Origin: Sinotaia quadrata
Taxonomy: Eukaryota; Mollusca; Gastropoda; Architaenioglossa; Viviparidae
Direction of reading: 5' to 3'
Assembly: GCA_028829895.1 (NCBI GenBank)
Contig: CM054181.1
Span: 44,694,759 to 44,758,758 of the forward strand
Length of the DNA: 64,000 nt
The position numbers were made by a program, and so were the translations under genes. The notes beneath the pieces were generated by a model. That model was not told where the DNA came from. It saw only the letters and a list, made by a program, of their open reading frames with translations, and did no database searches. Positions 34,721 through 49,700 of the stretch are shown one piece after another. The first letter of the stretch is position 1; each line of letters begins with the position of its first letter.

Positions 34721-37700
34721 CTGAGAGAAACATGAAGGGGAGTTAACTGTACTGGAAAGGAAGAAAGTTATACAAATTTACAATGATTTCATAGATATAA
34801 ATTATAAAAACTTTCTGAAATTTCCTCCTTCTCACAAGCATAATGGGTGCATTATAAAATTTACTGACAGCTGTTTTCAAACCAGTATTTGTATAAAAAT
34901 TGAATAATGGTTATGGTTAACTGCAAGATGTAATTTTGGGCCAATGCTGTTGAATGCCATCTAAAATGTTTATGACAATGCTCCAATTTCACAGGTTGTG
35001 TTCCAACAGCTATGGCTTCAGTAGCCTTAACCACTCAGAATTATATCTCATGTCAGTTTACCTTAATTTTGTAAATAAATCTAGGTCATATTCAATGGTG
35101 CAGAATAAAATTTAGTGGAAATGAAGAGTGAACAGGCATAAAACTGTAAATGTCTCTGAACAGAATTATGCCTGTAAACAGTTATGGACAGACTAAAAGA
35201 TTATAAATGTATATGGAGACATAACTGTAAATGTGTAGGTTCAGATTTATGACTGTAAATGAATATGGACAGACTTATGATTGTAAATGAACATAATCAG
35301 TTAACTAATAAGGATTGTAAAAGCTCATGAAGAAGATAATGATTACAACAGTGCTTGAACAGACTAATGATTGTAAATGTGCATAGTTAAAGTTATTACT
35401 GTAATAATGTATGAATAAACTCACGAAGGTAAATGTGTAAAGCCAGATTTATGACTGTAATGAGGTATGAACAAACTCATGATTATAAATGTGTACAGCT
35501 AGAGTTATGACTGTAATGAGGTATGAACAAACTGATGATTGTAAATGTGTACAGCTAGAGTTATGACTGTAATGATGTAAGAACAAACTCATGATTGTAA
35601 ATGTGTACAGCTAGAGTTATGACTGTAATGAGGTATGAACAGAACAACTATTATAATGGAGCAGGAACATCAGACTCATGATTGTAAATTAGCATGGACA
35701 AATCTATGACTGTAAATGAGTATGGATAGATTTTAAATGTGATTGTAAACTGTATATGGAAACACACATGACTGTTAACATAATTGTTGATGTGCACAGG
35801 AAAATCATGATACACAACAGGACATGGCGAGACGTGTTACTGATAAATTAATTACATTGCCATTCAGTCCACCCTTGCCAAGCAGAACCCCCATGTCTTT
35901 GGCATCCTCCCAGATCGCATTCACAGCATCAACAGGCAGGGGCTTTCTGGAAGCCTGCAGACAGCAGAAAACCAGTGGCAATAAAAATAACAATAGAGGC
36001 TGCATGGTGATCAAATTCTTTCAAACATCACATCAAGGAATGCAAATGGAAATTAGGATTTCCCATACTCAAGACCAATGAAATGTTTTTAATTAAAATT
36101 AAGTGAACTAAGAGTTAAATGGCACTAGAACTTTTGTTTACAACAAGGAAGTGTTTAGTGTGTATGAAATCACCAGATTTATAGATGCAATTCTTATTTC
36201 AAAAGATATTTTCTTGATGTAACATTTAATTCTGTTCAAACAGTCAGAGTAATAACACCATAATAGCTGATAATTAAATTCCTGAATTTAGATTTGTATA
36301 CATAAGTGCAAAGCAAACTTAGAAATTTTAAATAATTAATGAAAGTGGACATCCACATTATCAAAGTAATTTGATTAATAGATTGTATTATTAAACAACT
36401 ATATAGGTAGTAATATTAAAAAATATACATACTTTTAAAAAAATGTTCAAATACAGGTATTTAACTTCAAGCTTTAATTCCAGGTATAATGCAATAAATA
36501 TGGACACATAATTACAGATTACTGAAAAATAAATGCATAAATAAATTATGTTAAAAAAGAAAAACACTGAAACACAACCACATATGCTGCAATACCACCA
36601 AACTTTTGACGGCGCCAATAGTATCTTGAATATGTATTGATCATCTTTTAATGTTTTTCACATGCATACTGGTTTTAAAATTTATATATCTTACTGACAA
36701 GGAAATGTAAAAATAAATTAAGTAATAAACATATGCAACCATATGTCACAGCCAATGGTATGCTGTTCGACAGTTCTCATGTACACAATTTCAGAGATTA
36801 AGTATTTCTTTTTATCTCTTTTTTCCTTAAGTTGTATTGCTGTTAAAAAAGAAAAACATAAACGATATGTTATTGATAAGTCCTGCATAAATAAATAATA
36901 CTAATTTGACAGAGAGATGCAACTTTGTGTCAAGTTACTGGCAATCTACTGACAGCATTTGCAATGCATCGTTAGAGTTGTAAACTTCATGCAGTCAATA
37001 TTATTTATAAAAACAAGGGGTTCAGATTACTTGGGATCAGAAAAGACTTCCATCACTAACCAACCTTGTCTGAAACCATCTCAACGCCAATCATCAGCCC
37101 CTTGCCACGTACATCACCCACAATCTCAAACTCATCTCGCACTTTGATGAGCTGCTGAATTAGGTATGTACCTACATCCGCACAAAGTGCCTGGCACCCA
37201 TCTTCTTCAATCACCTGTAAAACACAAAATATGGCTTCTGTCAGAGATCATGGGCAAATAAAGCCTATTTTAATAACTAAAGTTTTATTCTTATTCATTA
37301 ATTATTTTATTCAATAAGATGGTTTCATATTTGCATTGTATATTTCTATGCTGGTGATTGTGACTCTGTGGTGCAATGCCGGGTTGCATTAAATTGATTA
37401 CTGGGATGTTAAATGGATAACTTTCATGATAAATGGATTATAAACTACATATGAACGGTTGTGGAGTGAAGGCAGGTGGGGGGGGGGGATGGGGGCAGTT
37501 TGCTCAGCCTAATGCTCAGTGACTTATGTTAGAGATGTGTTTCCCACCACTGTAAGAAATAAAGGACATATATGATGCACAAGTCATGTGACGGAATGTG
37601 ATGTGAATCAAGAATAAAATTTAAATAACTGCCTACCAGTCAGAGCCCTGAGAAGCCTCAAAGAGATAATCTGATGTAAACATTTGATATATATATATAA

Positions 37701-40700
37701 GTAATCTGATATTTGTGTGCAAGTCAAACCAACTTTGTGAAAATAAGAGTGATTTAAGGTTATCAACTGAAATTGACACTGTGGCAAAAGCTAAGTCGTT
37801 CGTGTGTAATTGTGCCCAGCAGAGTGATTCTTCATTAGTTCAGAGAATATAAAGAATAGAGGGAGATACAGGATAATGTTGCTATTATTCATAGCAATAA
37901 ATAAAGATAATAGAGGGAGATATAGGACTATAAAGAATAGAGAGAGATAAATGGATACTGTTGCTATTGTTATATTAATAAAGATAATAGAAGGAGATAC
38001 AGGATCATGTTGTTATTATTCATATTAATAAAGATAACAGAGGGAGATATAGGACTATGTTGTTATTATTCATATTAATGAAGATAATAGAGGGAGATAC
38101 AGGACTATGTTTTTATTCACCTTGAATTGAAGATTGGACAAGTTTATGAAAAACTGAAAATGCAACATCAGTAAATAATTAACTAACTGTTAAAATATAA
38201 ATTTGGTTGGAATTCCAGGCTAATGTCCTGAGACAGAACAATAGTTATTTATTTAAATTATTTGATTTATAATTATTTTTTTTATTATATAAATATTTTT
38301 ATTAAATTTTCATTTATTCTGTGTTCAGTTCTTTAACATTTTCAGTTTATGTAAAAATTTTAGAGCTATCTTGTAAACGTTAATTGCTGGTGATTAGTAA
38401 TGTTAGCGCTGTCTTGTATACATTAATTGCTGTTGATTAGTAATGTTAGCACTGTCTTGTATACATTAATTGCTTGTGATTAGTAATGTTAGCGCTGTCT
38501 TGTATATGTTAATTGCTTGTGATTAGTAATGTTAGCGCTGTTGTGTATATGTTAATTGCTAGTGATTAGTAACCATCTGGGAACCTCTAATGAGCCAACT
38601 TATGATTTACTCATCCTAATGTCTTAAGGAAATTAAATTAAATTAAATATTTAGCGGTTCCTAATCATGAATAGGCCTTAATTTACCTTTAATAAGTCTG
38701 CCTTAGTGTACTTCAATTTACTCTTGACTTATCAGTCTTAATGTGCCCCGATTTACTATTGATTTATCAGTCTTAATGTGCCCCAATTTACTCTTGACTT
38801 ATCAGTCTTAATGTGCCCCAATTTACTATTGATTTATCATCTTAATGTGCCCCAATTTACTCTTGACTTATCAGTCTTAATGTGCCCCAATTTACTATTG
38901 ACTTATCAGTCTATCCTTAAGGCATCTCAATTTAGTCTTGACCTACTCAATCTACCCTTATTGTGCCTCAATTGACTCTATTCTTGGTTTATCAGTCTAA
39001 CTTTAATGTGCTTTACTTTATTCTTGATTTATCAGTCTAACTTTAAGTGCTTTACTCTATTCTTGGTTTATCAGTCTAACTTTAATGTGCTTTTACTTTA
39101 CTCTATTCTTGATTTATCAGTCTAACTTTAATGTGCTTTAATTTACTCTTGACTTATCAGTTTATCTTTACAGTGCCTCAGTTTACTCTTGATCTCATCT
39201 ACCTTTACCGTGCATTTCTCTTTCAATCTACCCTTACTGTACCTTGTTTTACTCCTGATCATCTCAGTCTACCCTTAATTACATTCTCTAGGTTACACTT
39301 TCTACTCACTTAAACATTCAACACAACTCACATCCAAAACAGCAGAACCAACAGCCGAGGCCACAGGGTTGCCTCCAAATGTGTTAAAGTGCAGCGCTTT
39401 TCCCATGACTGCAGCTATTTCTGGGGTAGTAACTACAGCACCCATGGGAAATCCATTACCAATTCCTTTGGCCAAAGTCACTAAAAATGATATTTGCAGA
39501 AAGAATGTTCAGAGTGCAGTAAAACATCAGACCTGCTCATCATAAATGTAAATCATGGTTATGTAGTACATGGTAGACATAATATAAATACCAGGTTGGA
39601 ACATGACAAGCATAATATAAATACCAGGTTGGAACATGACAGACATAATATAAATACCAGGTTGGAACATGACAGGCATAATATAAATACCAGGTTGGAA
39701 CATGACAGGCATAATATAAATACCAGGTTGGAACATGACAGGCATAATATAAATACCAGGTTGGAACATGGCAGGCATAATATAAATACCAGGTTGGAAC
39801 ATGACAGGCATAATATAAATACCAGGTCAGTAGTTCAATACTTTGAGGAGGCAACTCAACAAAAGTTATTTTTAGTCAAAGTGTAAATTTAACACTTAAT
39901 TAAGTCAATCAAATTTAAGGTTGGAATCAATATTATTTTTAAAGGAAAAACACTGCAAAAGAGACAATTCTGGAAAAGCTGCTCTTGTACTTTGTCTAGT
40001 GGTTTATAAAAGTAGCTCAGTACAATTCACTGCCCTGTCTAATGATACTTTTGATCTCATGATATAAAAATAACTTGGTTCTCAATTTACTGCCTTGTCT
40101 GGTGGTACTTTTGACCTCAGGACATAAAAATAACTCAGTACAATTCACTGCCATGTCTAGTGATACTTTTGATCTCAGGACATAAAAATAACTCAGTACA
40201 ATTCACTGCCATGTCTAGTGATACTTTTGACCTCAGGACATAAAAATAACTCAGTACAATTCACTGCCATGTCTAGTGGTACTTTTGACCTTATGACACA
40301 GTACAATTCACTGCCTTGTCCACTGATACTTTTGATCTCATGATATAAAAATAACTTGGTTCTCCATTTACTGCCTTCTAGTGCTAGTGGTACTTTTGCT
40401 CTAATGACAAAAAAATAAATCAGTACAATTCATTGCCATGTCTAGAGGTACTTTTGCTCGATTTACAATTCACTGCATATATAGTGGCACATTTTTTCCA
40501 TTATCTGGCATTAAGCAGCTTCTTTTCACCACCCAAGTGTTTTCAGGTAATTGATGGGTGGTTGCGCTTAGCTGTACAAATGTACAATTATTATATTCAT
40601 GTCAAACTGTTAATTTTATTTTCTATAATAATACACACAAATACTGCTTGTTCTGTATCTGGTCTTGCACTAAAAGCATGTATGATCTAACTGCATCCCC

Positions 40701-43700
40701 CCCAGTCTAAGCATTCCTGATGATCAAGAGTTTAATGTATTCAATATCTTCTGCACTGTCTTTCTACTCTGGTTTAGAGCAGACAGTACTAATGAAATAA
40801 AGGCACTAATAATTCTGTGAGAAGGGATTTCAAAATGTCTTAGTGAAGGAGTTAATAATTGTTTTAGGGAATTTTCGATGTTAATTTTTGATCATAATGG
40901 ACAAAAACGTGACATACTTTAGAAAATGTTATTTTCTTTTTTCATAATTTGCAGAAATAATACTTTATTGCTGCATTTCATTAAGAAAAAATCTCTTACG
41001 GATTGCTTTAAATGGTAAAATTATTGTCATCAACAAGTATATGCAAGAATTATTTAACAGAAAATTCAATTCAGGAAAAGGTTTGCACAGAGCAAATAGT
41101 TGCTAGTGTCCATGCTGCCCATATACTTTTCAAATCACTTCTGCTTAAAACACACAAAAGATTCAATAAACCCATACAAGTAAACAAGTAAATACGTGAT
41201 TAACTCACCAATATCTGGCATCAATCCCTGAGTCTCAAACCCCCAGTAATGGGATCCCATCCGCCCAAAACCTGTCTGTACCTAAAGACGAAAATATAAA
41301 ATTTTGGGACACCAAATCTTGACAATATATAACAAATTCAAATTTGCTTGTCTAGTATATATGTAATTAGCCAATACATACAGCAGATAAATTATAACCT
41401 ATTTATGCAGTACTGCTATACAACTGTGTGACTACATCCAATGTTGATAAGAAATGATGTAATAAATTATTATTTGTACAGTAAAACAAATGTTAACTAA
41501 TAGTACATTGACAGATGTGCAAACCATGCATGCAAAATTATCTTTAGTTGTAGCAGGTGGAACATCAGGTCAATATTCACTCAACAAGTTTAAATCAGTT
41601 TAAACAGCTCTATAAATCAAATGTTTTAATTAAATATCAGCAAGGCAGAAGACAGATTGTCAAAATTTTTTATCATAAATAAAGGACTCTTAATGATTTA
41701 ATTGCACACTTACTTCATCAGCAATACAAACTCCTCCGCGAGCATGAACAAGTTCATATGCTTTCTTCAGGTACCCTTTTGGCAGTTGTACAGATCCACC
41801 AACACCCTAAAATCATATAAACACAAGAAAAATGTGGTTTCTTAAATGCTCCATCAACACCCAAATGATCAAATTTACACTAGAAAATGCGACCTTTTGC
41901 TTCACCAACATCCTAAATGATCATATTAAACCACATGTTTTAGTAAAACAAGTATTTCTCAAATACATGAGCAAGCTTACCTCATGAGCAAGCTAGAGAA
42001 ATGTCATATAATTCTACAGACATTTTGGAAAATTGCTCACAATGAAACAAAGCTCTGTACATGCTTGGAGGCACTTACTGTTCTACATGATTTGTCACGT
42101 CATCCATCAAGTTTTGACTGACAGCTTCCCCAGCTTACTGAGGGGTAGGAGTACAAACCCAACATCCAGGATTGTCAAGCTATCCCATTTTTATCGAAGG
42201 CCAGGGCATCTGACATATTTGGGATGTCCAATGCTAACATTTCCCAAAGCTTTCCTCTGGTTTTGAGCCAAGCACAGTGTATTACAAAAGCCATAATAAA
42301 AAGGACATGATATACTGTATGTCCTGCTATTTGTAATGCTTTGGCATTAGAGATTGACTGTCATGGGTTATTGATTATTCCAGACATTTCCTGCCTTATT
42401 TCCCCAAATCAAGCATATCTGAAGTCAGATTTTATCATCCTGTCTAAAAACAAATCATCATAGAGGTATATAAACATGTTTGTTGTATATGCCCAGATAC
42501 TATTAGAGCCCATGACATTAGGAGCATATTCTTCGGTTTGACTTTTGTAGGAATGCTGGAATCAGTTAACCTAAAGCAAGGAAAACTTAGAGACAGACAA
42601 AAGGAGGACAAATAGGAAAAGTCCCAACAACAGAAAAAAGTGTGGTGAGAGCCTGCACTCTCAAAATTGTGCAAACTGGCTTGCAAATGTCTTTGCCAAT
42701 TAAAATGACAAGATATTAAGGGGAAATCATTCTCTATATGGAACCTGCTACATGGTGACTTTTTTATCATTTATCTACTGTTAAGTGTACGGAGGCTTTA
42801 GTCTCTGCTATGACTGTGGAACCTCTAGATGCTCATCTGGTTGTAGAGAGAAAAGTAGAGGTTTACCTCCAGCAATTACATTAGCAGCAAAGACATTAAA
42901 ATTCCATGATTCCTCTAAAGTTTTAATAATAATTTATGTTATCTCGAATTTTGAACTGAAACCCGTCTAGTCTGATTATTGCGTAATCTGGTTGTACTGC
43001 TCTTTAATGACTATGTCTCCTATCCTAAATATACCCCTACTAAATAGTTTTTCTAAGTTCTCTTTGACATAATTAGTTGTTTGTTGATGTTCATACTGTA
43101 TGTATTGCTCTTGATAATTCAAACTCAATTATTGTTCGTACCTTCTACTAAAATGTTCGAAGCCAAAATAATATCATCTCATTATTTGCAGATTTTCACC
43201 TAAACCAGATGCCTCTTTCCCATATTGTCTAAATTAGCAAGGTTTCTCACTATACTGTTAGAGTGAAATGTTTAGAATTTTATGGAAGATAAGAACTCTT
43301 TTGTCTATACCCATAAATCATAGACAGACTCAAAGAGTGCAAGTAATATTATCAGGAAGATTTTGAGTCTGAAAGGAATTTTGAAAGATAATATTTTCCT
43401 TCAAAAATAAAATGTTAAGAGTTAACTCTGTATATGCACTCAAGTATGAAAGCAGCATATTTCTTGAAAATTGTCCATCAAGTAACTCACAGAGGTGAGA
43501 ACAGCAGTGACAGGTCAGAAAGATAAGTTCAAAGACTGCAAAGAAAAATTCTATTATTTTCTGAACTCAACAATTTCCCACTCTGCATCTGCCATCTTTT
43601 CCTATTCTACTAGAGCCAATTTATGGATGTTTCATAGGCACTAAGTTACAAGAGTTACAGGCACACTTACAGGCACAGTTACAGGCACACTTCTGAACAC

Positions 43701-46700
43701 CAAGTGCATTTCAATAGATATGATTGGTCAACCAGAGAAGCAAACTACCAATGATTATTTTAGTATCTTTGGCTGGCAGTTTGTTACAGAGCAGCTGGAT
43801 CCAGCTAGTATTTTACATAATGACTATCATTGACTGATGCGGGTGGCTGGCCAACACAAAGTGGGTGATTGTATATGAGAGAAGCAGGTTTTTTGTCCTG
43901 TCATAACTGATTGGAAAATTATTGAAAATAAAAGTGGAAAATCGCTTCCATTGGTGGAAGAGCAGGAAATTAGAGGTAAGACCAGGAGATTTTTCCGCTA
44001 AAAACAGAAGGTAGGCAGGTCTGCAGTAGCCAAAGACTAATTATCCATTCATGGAAGCCTTTTGTTACCAATACCCAATAACCAAAGACTAATTATCCAT
44101 ACATGGAAGCCTTTTGTTACCATTACCCAATAACCAAAGACTAATTATCCATATGTGGAAACCTTTTGTTAGCAATGCCCAGTAACCAAAGACTGGTTGT
44201 CTACAGACAAGAGTCTATTCTCAGCAATTCAACTAGGTTGTGTTCTAATTAATTCATCGATAAAATACAAGAGCACACAGTTTGCTCACTCTTTGCACAC
44301 TGAAACAAAGAAACTATTTCCTCCATCGAAGTCTTAAATCGAGCAAGTGTCTGGAAGGGATGAATGAAATGTCTTGGGAGAAGCCAAAGCAGCCATGGAA
44401 ATGGAAAGAAACACCAATGCCCTTGTTTAAAAAAAAAATACCTGAAATTATCACACTTAAAACTATTCAGTAACAAAACAAAGGCTATTTTTAGTACCAG
44501 AGCAAGAAAGGTACTGTCTACAATTAGCTACTTTTAGTATCAGATGTAAGAAAGGTACAGTCTATTACTGGCTAGTGTTAGTACCAGAACAGTCTATGAT
44601 TGAGAGAGAGATTACTCAGTGAACAGTTCTTTATTTCTATTCACTTCTAATTGACTGTAACAGTGGCAAGAGCTTAACTGCCAATAAGACATTATATTGT
44701 TATAGATATCTGGTTATATAATAAAAAATAGTTTTGTTAGCAAATGATTTGCTCCATAAATCAAGAGATTATCATAGTGAGATTTTCTTTACCTGTATAA
44801 TAGGCAAAGAAAAGCATTCTACCCAATTACTTTACATTTATTTTGGCTTGCAAACTGCCAGGCATATTTAGAATACAGAATAAAACTATGCATGTAAAAC
44901 CTTTCAAATTGTAACTATTTAAGACAAGAAGCAATCAGAAACTGCATGCATCTGACAATGAACATCTAATTCTTAGTGTACTGACTTGTATGGCTTCAGC
45001 AATGAAAGCACCAACTCTCTCCTTTGGCATAGAAAACTTGATGACGTCTTCCAGCTGCTCAACATACAAATCACTTGCCTGGCAAGTGCCTTTTGGACAG
45101 CTGCATGAACGGATTGTCTATAAAGAGAGACAGGATTTATAAGTTGTTTACTTGTATTGTAAGAATACCAGCATGCATGTAACTATAAAGCCTTGTTAAA
45201 TATTCTGTTAAGGTAAATATGTATATGTAAAATATATTTTTAGTAAATAGTTCAAATTTCATAAATATAACATTCATGTAAATATTATTGTTGTCATGAG
45301 GAAAGGGGGATAACCTATGTCAAATAATTTTTTATATATTTGCTTCAGTCAAGGTCGTCTGGCCATAGCTATCATAGGCAGCCATTAGCTTAATGGTGAA
45401 TTAACTGACTGATTGAGAGAGAATAGACTTCGAAATATTTTGTGCATTTTTTCTAATGATGTGTATTACTTATGTTTTACATAGAGATGTATTATGTGAG
45501 TAGATTTTACTTCTATAAACTCTTAACTATGATGCTTATATGTAGATGCTAAAGACTTGACATTGTTTCTAGTGAACCCGCTCATAAAACTATTATACTG
45601 TATTTATTATGCTGTATGCATGTAGGACCTAATAAATACTGTTGCAAGAAATTGTAAGCTGAGACTTGAATGTAAAAAGGAATGGACTTAAAAAGGAATA
45701 AACTGGAAACTTAACATTGTTCCCTGATTATATTTTACAGATAGAAAGCAGCCTTTCCTTGTTTTATCTGAACCTCCTGGTTTATTGATTATAAACTGCT
45801 ATGGCTGTAGTAAAAGCAAGAAGTATCTACTGCACTGTGTAAGTGTAAGGAATACACTATACTCCGTTGATATATGGTGGCAAAGTATGCAGACTACATT
45901 GACCAATTTCTGGCACAAGGAAGTTACTGGAAATTGCTACAATTGTTGTTCTGCTTGAGGGAGTTAATACAGCGAAAGAGCGCTCAGGTTAGCCTCAAGA
46001 GAATAGCAGTGAATCAGTGTTCTAAAATGTGATATGGGAATCACGTGGAATTGACAGTAGTAATGTGAACAATAAACTTGTGGTTTTGTTATAAAAAGTG
46101 CACAAAAGACTATTGAGATGGCACCTAAATCAGGTTATGTACAAACTATTATCACTAATCTCTAAGAACTCCATTTCTGTTCTCTGATAAGAACTATCCT
46201 GTGATTTGTATTGAAACTAAATTGTTGAATTGTGTTTTAATATATAAAACTGTATAGATATTAAAATTATTTGAATGTGGTTTTGTGGAAATACTGATGT
46301 CAAATAATCTTTTTCATTGCATTTGTTATATGTATATTTGATTGTTGATTTATTAAATTTATTGTTAAATTTATTGACTTTCTTACATATACTGAAAACC
46401 TTATGTTGGAGAACAAAATGGGCAGATAGATGGGCTCGCTAAATATAGATTAAAAGACGGATTAATCTTCTCCTTTGCTAAGAAGTTTTCCACCTATGGA
46501 AATATTGTGTGACAGTAATTGTTTGTCTTTAATGTTGTGGAAGAAGGAAACGTTTACAGTGCCCACATATCTGCTAAGTGATGAGTGGTGTCTGCTGGAG
46601 AATTATTAATAATATAAATAAAGATTCTCATCACTTGTAATTAGTTATGGATGATTTATTAAATAATAATAATCATAATAATTAACGAGGTGGTGTTGGC

Positions 46701-49700
46701 AGTACAATATGAATATTTTTAATCAAAATGATTTACGTGACTAGTATGATCCAGACTAAGGGGCAGTAACTGTGGCTATGAAAATATGAGTAAAGGCAAC
46801 ACTTCATAACATAAATAGCTCAATTACAATTAATATAATATGCAAGATTACAAACGCCTAATCAAATTTATGCAATACTTTGGTAATGTATGTTATCCAT
46901 CTTGAATAAATTATAATACATGATGAAATAACAAAACATACAGGTATCTTTTCTTACCTGCCCTGGTGAATCTCGACAATTAGCACCTCCCCAGGGTCCT
47001 CTGAAGACATCTGGATTCATGGTCTGCACAGTGAGAGTTACAGTAAGAAATTACTTTTAAATAAAAATGTTGGTTAATAGTGCAATAAAGAGATTTATAG
47101 CAGGACTGAATTAGCATCTCAAGTGCAAACAAAATTTGAAGGTTACTGGTAAGACCTAACAATGCTCAAAACTTCAGGTAAAATGTGTACAATATTTTAT
47201 AGAAATAATTTGCACATATGGTTATTTATCTCTGAAAAGGTAGTAATGAAATAAAATTTCAGTGGATGATCTAGCAGCACCCATTAATTACTCAAATGAA
47301 GAATCATTTTTGAATATTTTTCAATGGAAAAAAATCTCCCTTTCATACTTACCCCAAAGGAAAAGGCCAATTGGTTGGATTAAGGGGTGGAGTATATATA
47401 TTAATATCATTATAGATAATATTTTTTTTAAAAAGGAAGGAAGCATAGCTTACTTGTTGCATGCCAAATCCAGTTGGAGTGTTGTATCGCCATGTTGATA
47501 GAGCTGTGACACCCATAAGGTAAGGGCTAGCCCCATGGTAACCATTTCTGAAATAAAAAAGAAAAAGAAAAAAACTATTGTCTCACATTACCCAAATAAT
47601 GAAAATGATTGTTATTGCTGCTGAAACTGATGGTGGTGGTGGAGGATACTGTGCTATTTGTAAGGATGCTGATATTGATTTTCAATTTTACTAGTTTTAT
47701 TTTTTTGTATATATATATATATATATATAACAACCAATAACCAACCAATAATCACGTAGCAATTTGGTAAATTCACTTATAGAATCATCATTCCTATACC
47801 ACATGGCAACCTAGTAATCTCCTCAACAATCAATAATGAAAGAATCAATACACATCAAACTTTTTAACAGCTGCATCTTGTCAGGAATTTTAATTAACAA
47901 ATTAAACAATCAGCATTTAAATTACCCAAACTGGTATTAAATGAAAACTAACTAGATTCTTTTTAAATTAGTATATTTCCTAAAACAATATGGAACTAAA
48001 AAACATTTGGCATATATAACTATGCAAGTTAAATAAATGTTTTGAACTTTTAAGTAAATTTCTTTCACATTTTTTATATTGTATCAAACAACTGACAGAA
48101 AGAAAGTTTACTGAAACATATTTATTCACAGCCAGCCAGCCAGCCAGAAAACTGTTTCAAGGACACACACACACACTGGTGTTTTTCATCTCACTTCAAG
48201 CCTGTCAAGGTCACACTGTAAGGTAAAGTAGATGGGTTGCGTGGATTCATTCTAACCATAGAATGATAGACAATTCTACTATTGTGTATATTATTATTTC
48301 TTTTCCCAGTATGCGTATATAATTTGAAAATGTGACTCAGGGACTGTATAACATAACTTGGATGCACAAGTTCTAAGGTAATACTGCATTAGCATATAAG
48401 AATTTACAACTTCCTGGAATATCCATCCAAGTTTTCATTAATTTTTCTATCCGGGAAGGAGCAGCTGAATGAGTCTGCTATACAGCCTACATCTCATTGG
48501 AATGAACTATATAATACTCCAAGAATACTTACAAGTATGACCATTTTTCTTTAAATTCTTTATCTGTTCTCTCATTGTTTGCTGTACCTACCTGAGTGAA
48601 ATTGCATCATAAACACCAGTATAAAGCCGAGCCATGAAGAGGGCAAGGTCATTGGCTTCTGACCCACTGTTGGTGAAATACACCACCTGCCAAGCCAGAT
48701 AGGGCAACAATATGATTTGTCTGGAATTGATTTCATGTGACAATTTATACAATTTACACTTTAGTTTACTTATCTAAAAAAAAAATGGTGACAACAGAAT
48801 TTAATCTTGCCCAGTTGACTGACTAGCCAACAACATCAATTTAATTTCAAACAGAATTCAGTCTGTCTGACTGTACAACTCATTACCAAGTACACAATTC
48901 ACACACAACATACATTATGACAATATGACATACAAATTCTGAGTTCAGAATCATAAAAGAAGTTCAAGATTAATTTTTTTTTAAACTGTATCATTCAATC
49001 ATCATTACACTACAGTGAGCAACCAATCCAACAGTACACTACAGGCAGTTTCATCTTGCCAGAATTATAAAATCAATTTTCTTTGAAAAAATACTTTGAC
49101 ATTTGAATTACACACCCTTTTACATGTATGTATTAATGAAATAATAAAACAAATGAGTGTGAAACAAAAATACTCTCAGCTGTATGCAAAAGGGTTTTAT
49201 GACTACAAATGGTTATAGCGCAAAAATAATTTTAGCATCTTTAGCCAGGTCTTGCCATGCAGCGTCACAAATGTTCAAAAGTGTCCTGTTCTCATACTTG
49301 GTTTTTGACCTTCATATGATATTATACCTTAAGGTTTCCAGGGAATTTTGCCACTAATTTCTCAGCATATGTATGAATGGGTTCATGTAAGTAGATGTTT
49401 GTTGTGTGCCAAAGCTTTCGCAACTGATCTTCTGCAGCTTGAACTGTTTTCCTGCAAAAACATCAAAACAAATAAATAAGTGTTAAATTATGTCCAACAG
49501 CCATATACATTTGAACTGCTGAAATATAAGATGAAAAAGAATGTTTATCATAGAATCAAAGTACTTTTATTCAAATTTGCTGACTTACTCGGTAATTAAT
49601 TACAAGTATGTGTTGAAACAGATGCTAAACATAGTCAAAGTTCAGTGTTTCAAAAACATACTATACACATTATGTGCACTACAAACTAGTATGGAATGCA

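Noticed and set aside
39494..39886. Open frames of 94-130 codons with 11-residue repeats
   Set aside because: Product of the 33-bp intronic minisatellite; open on both strands, no splice or homology support.
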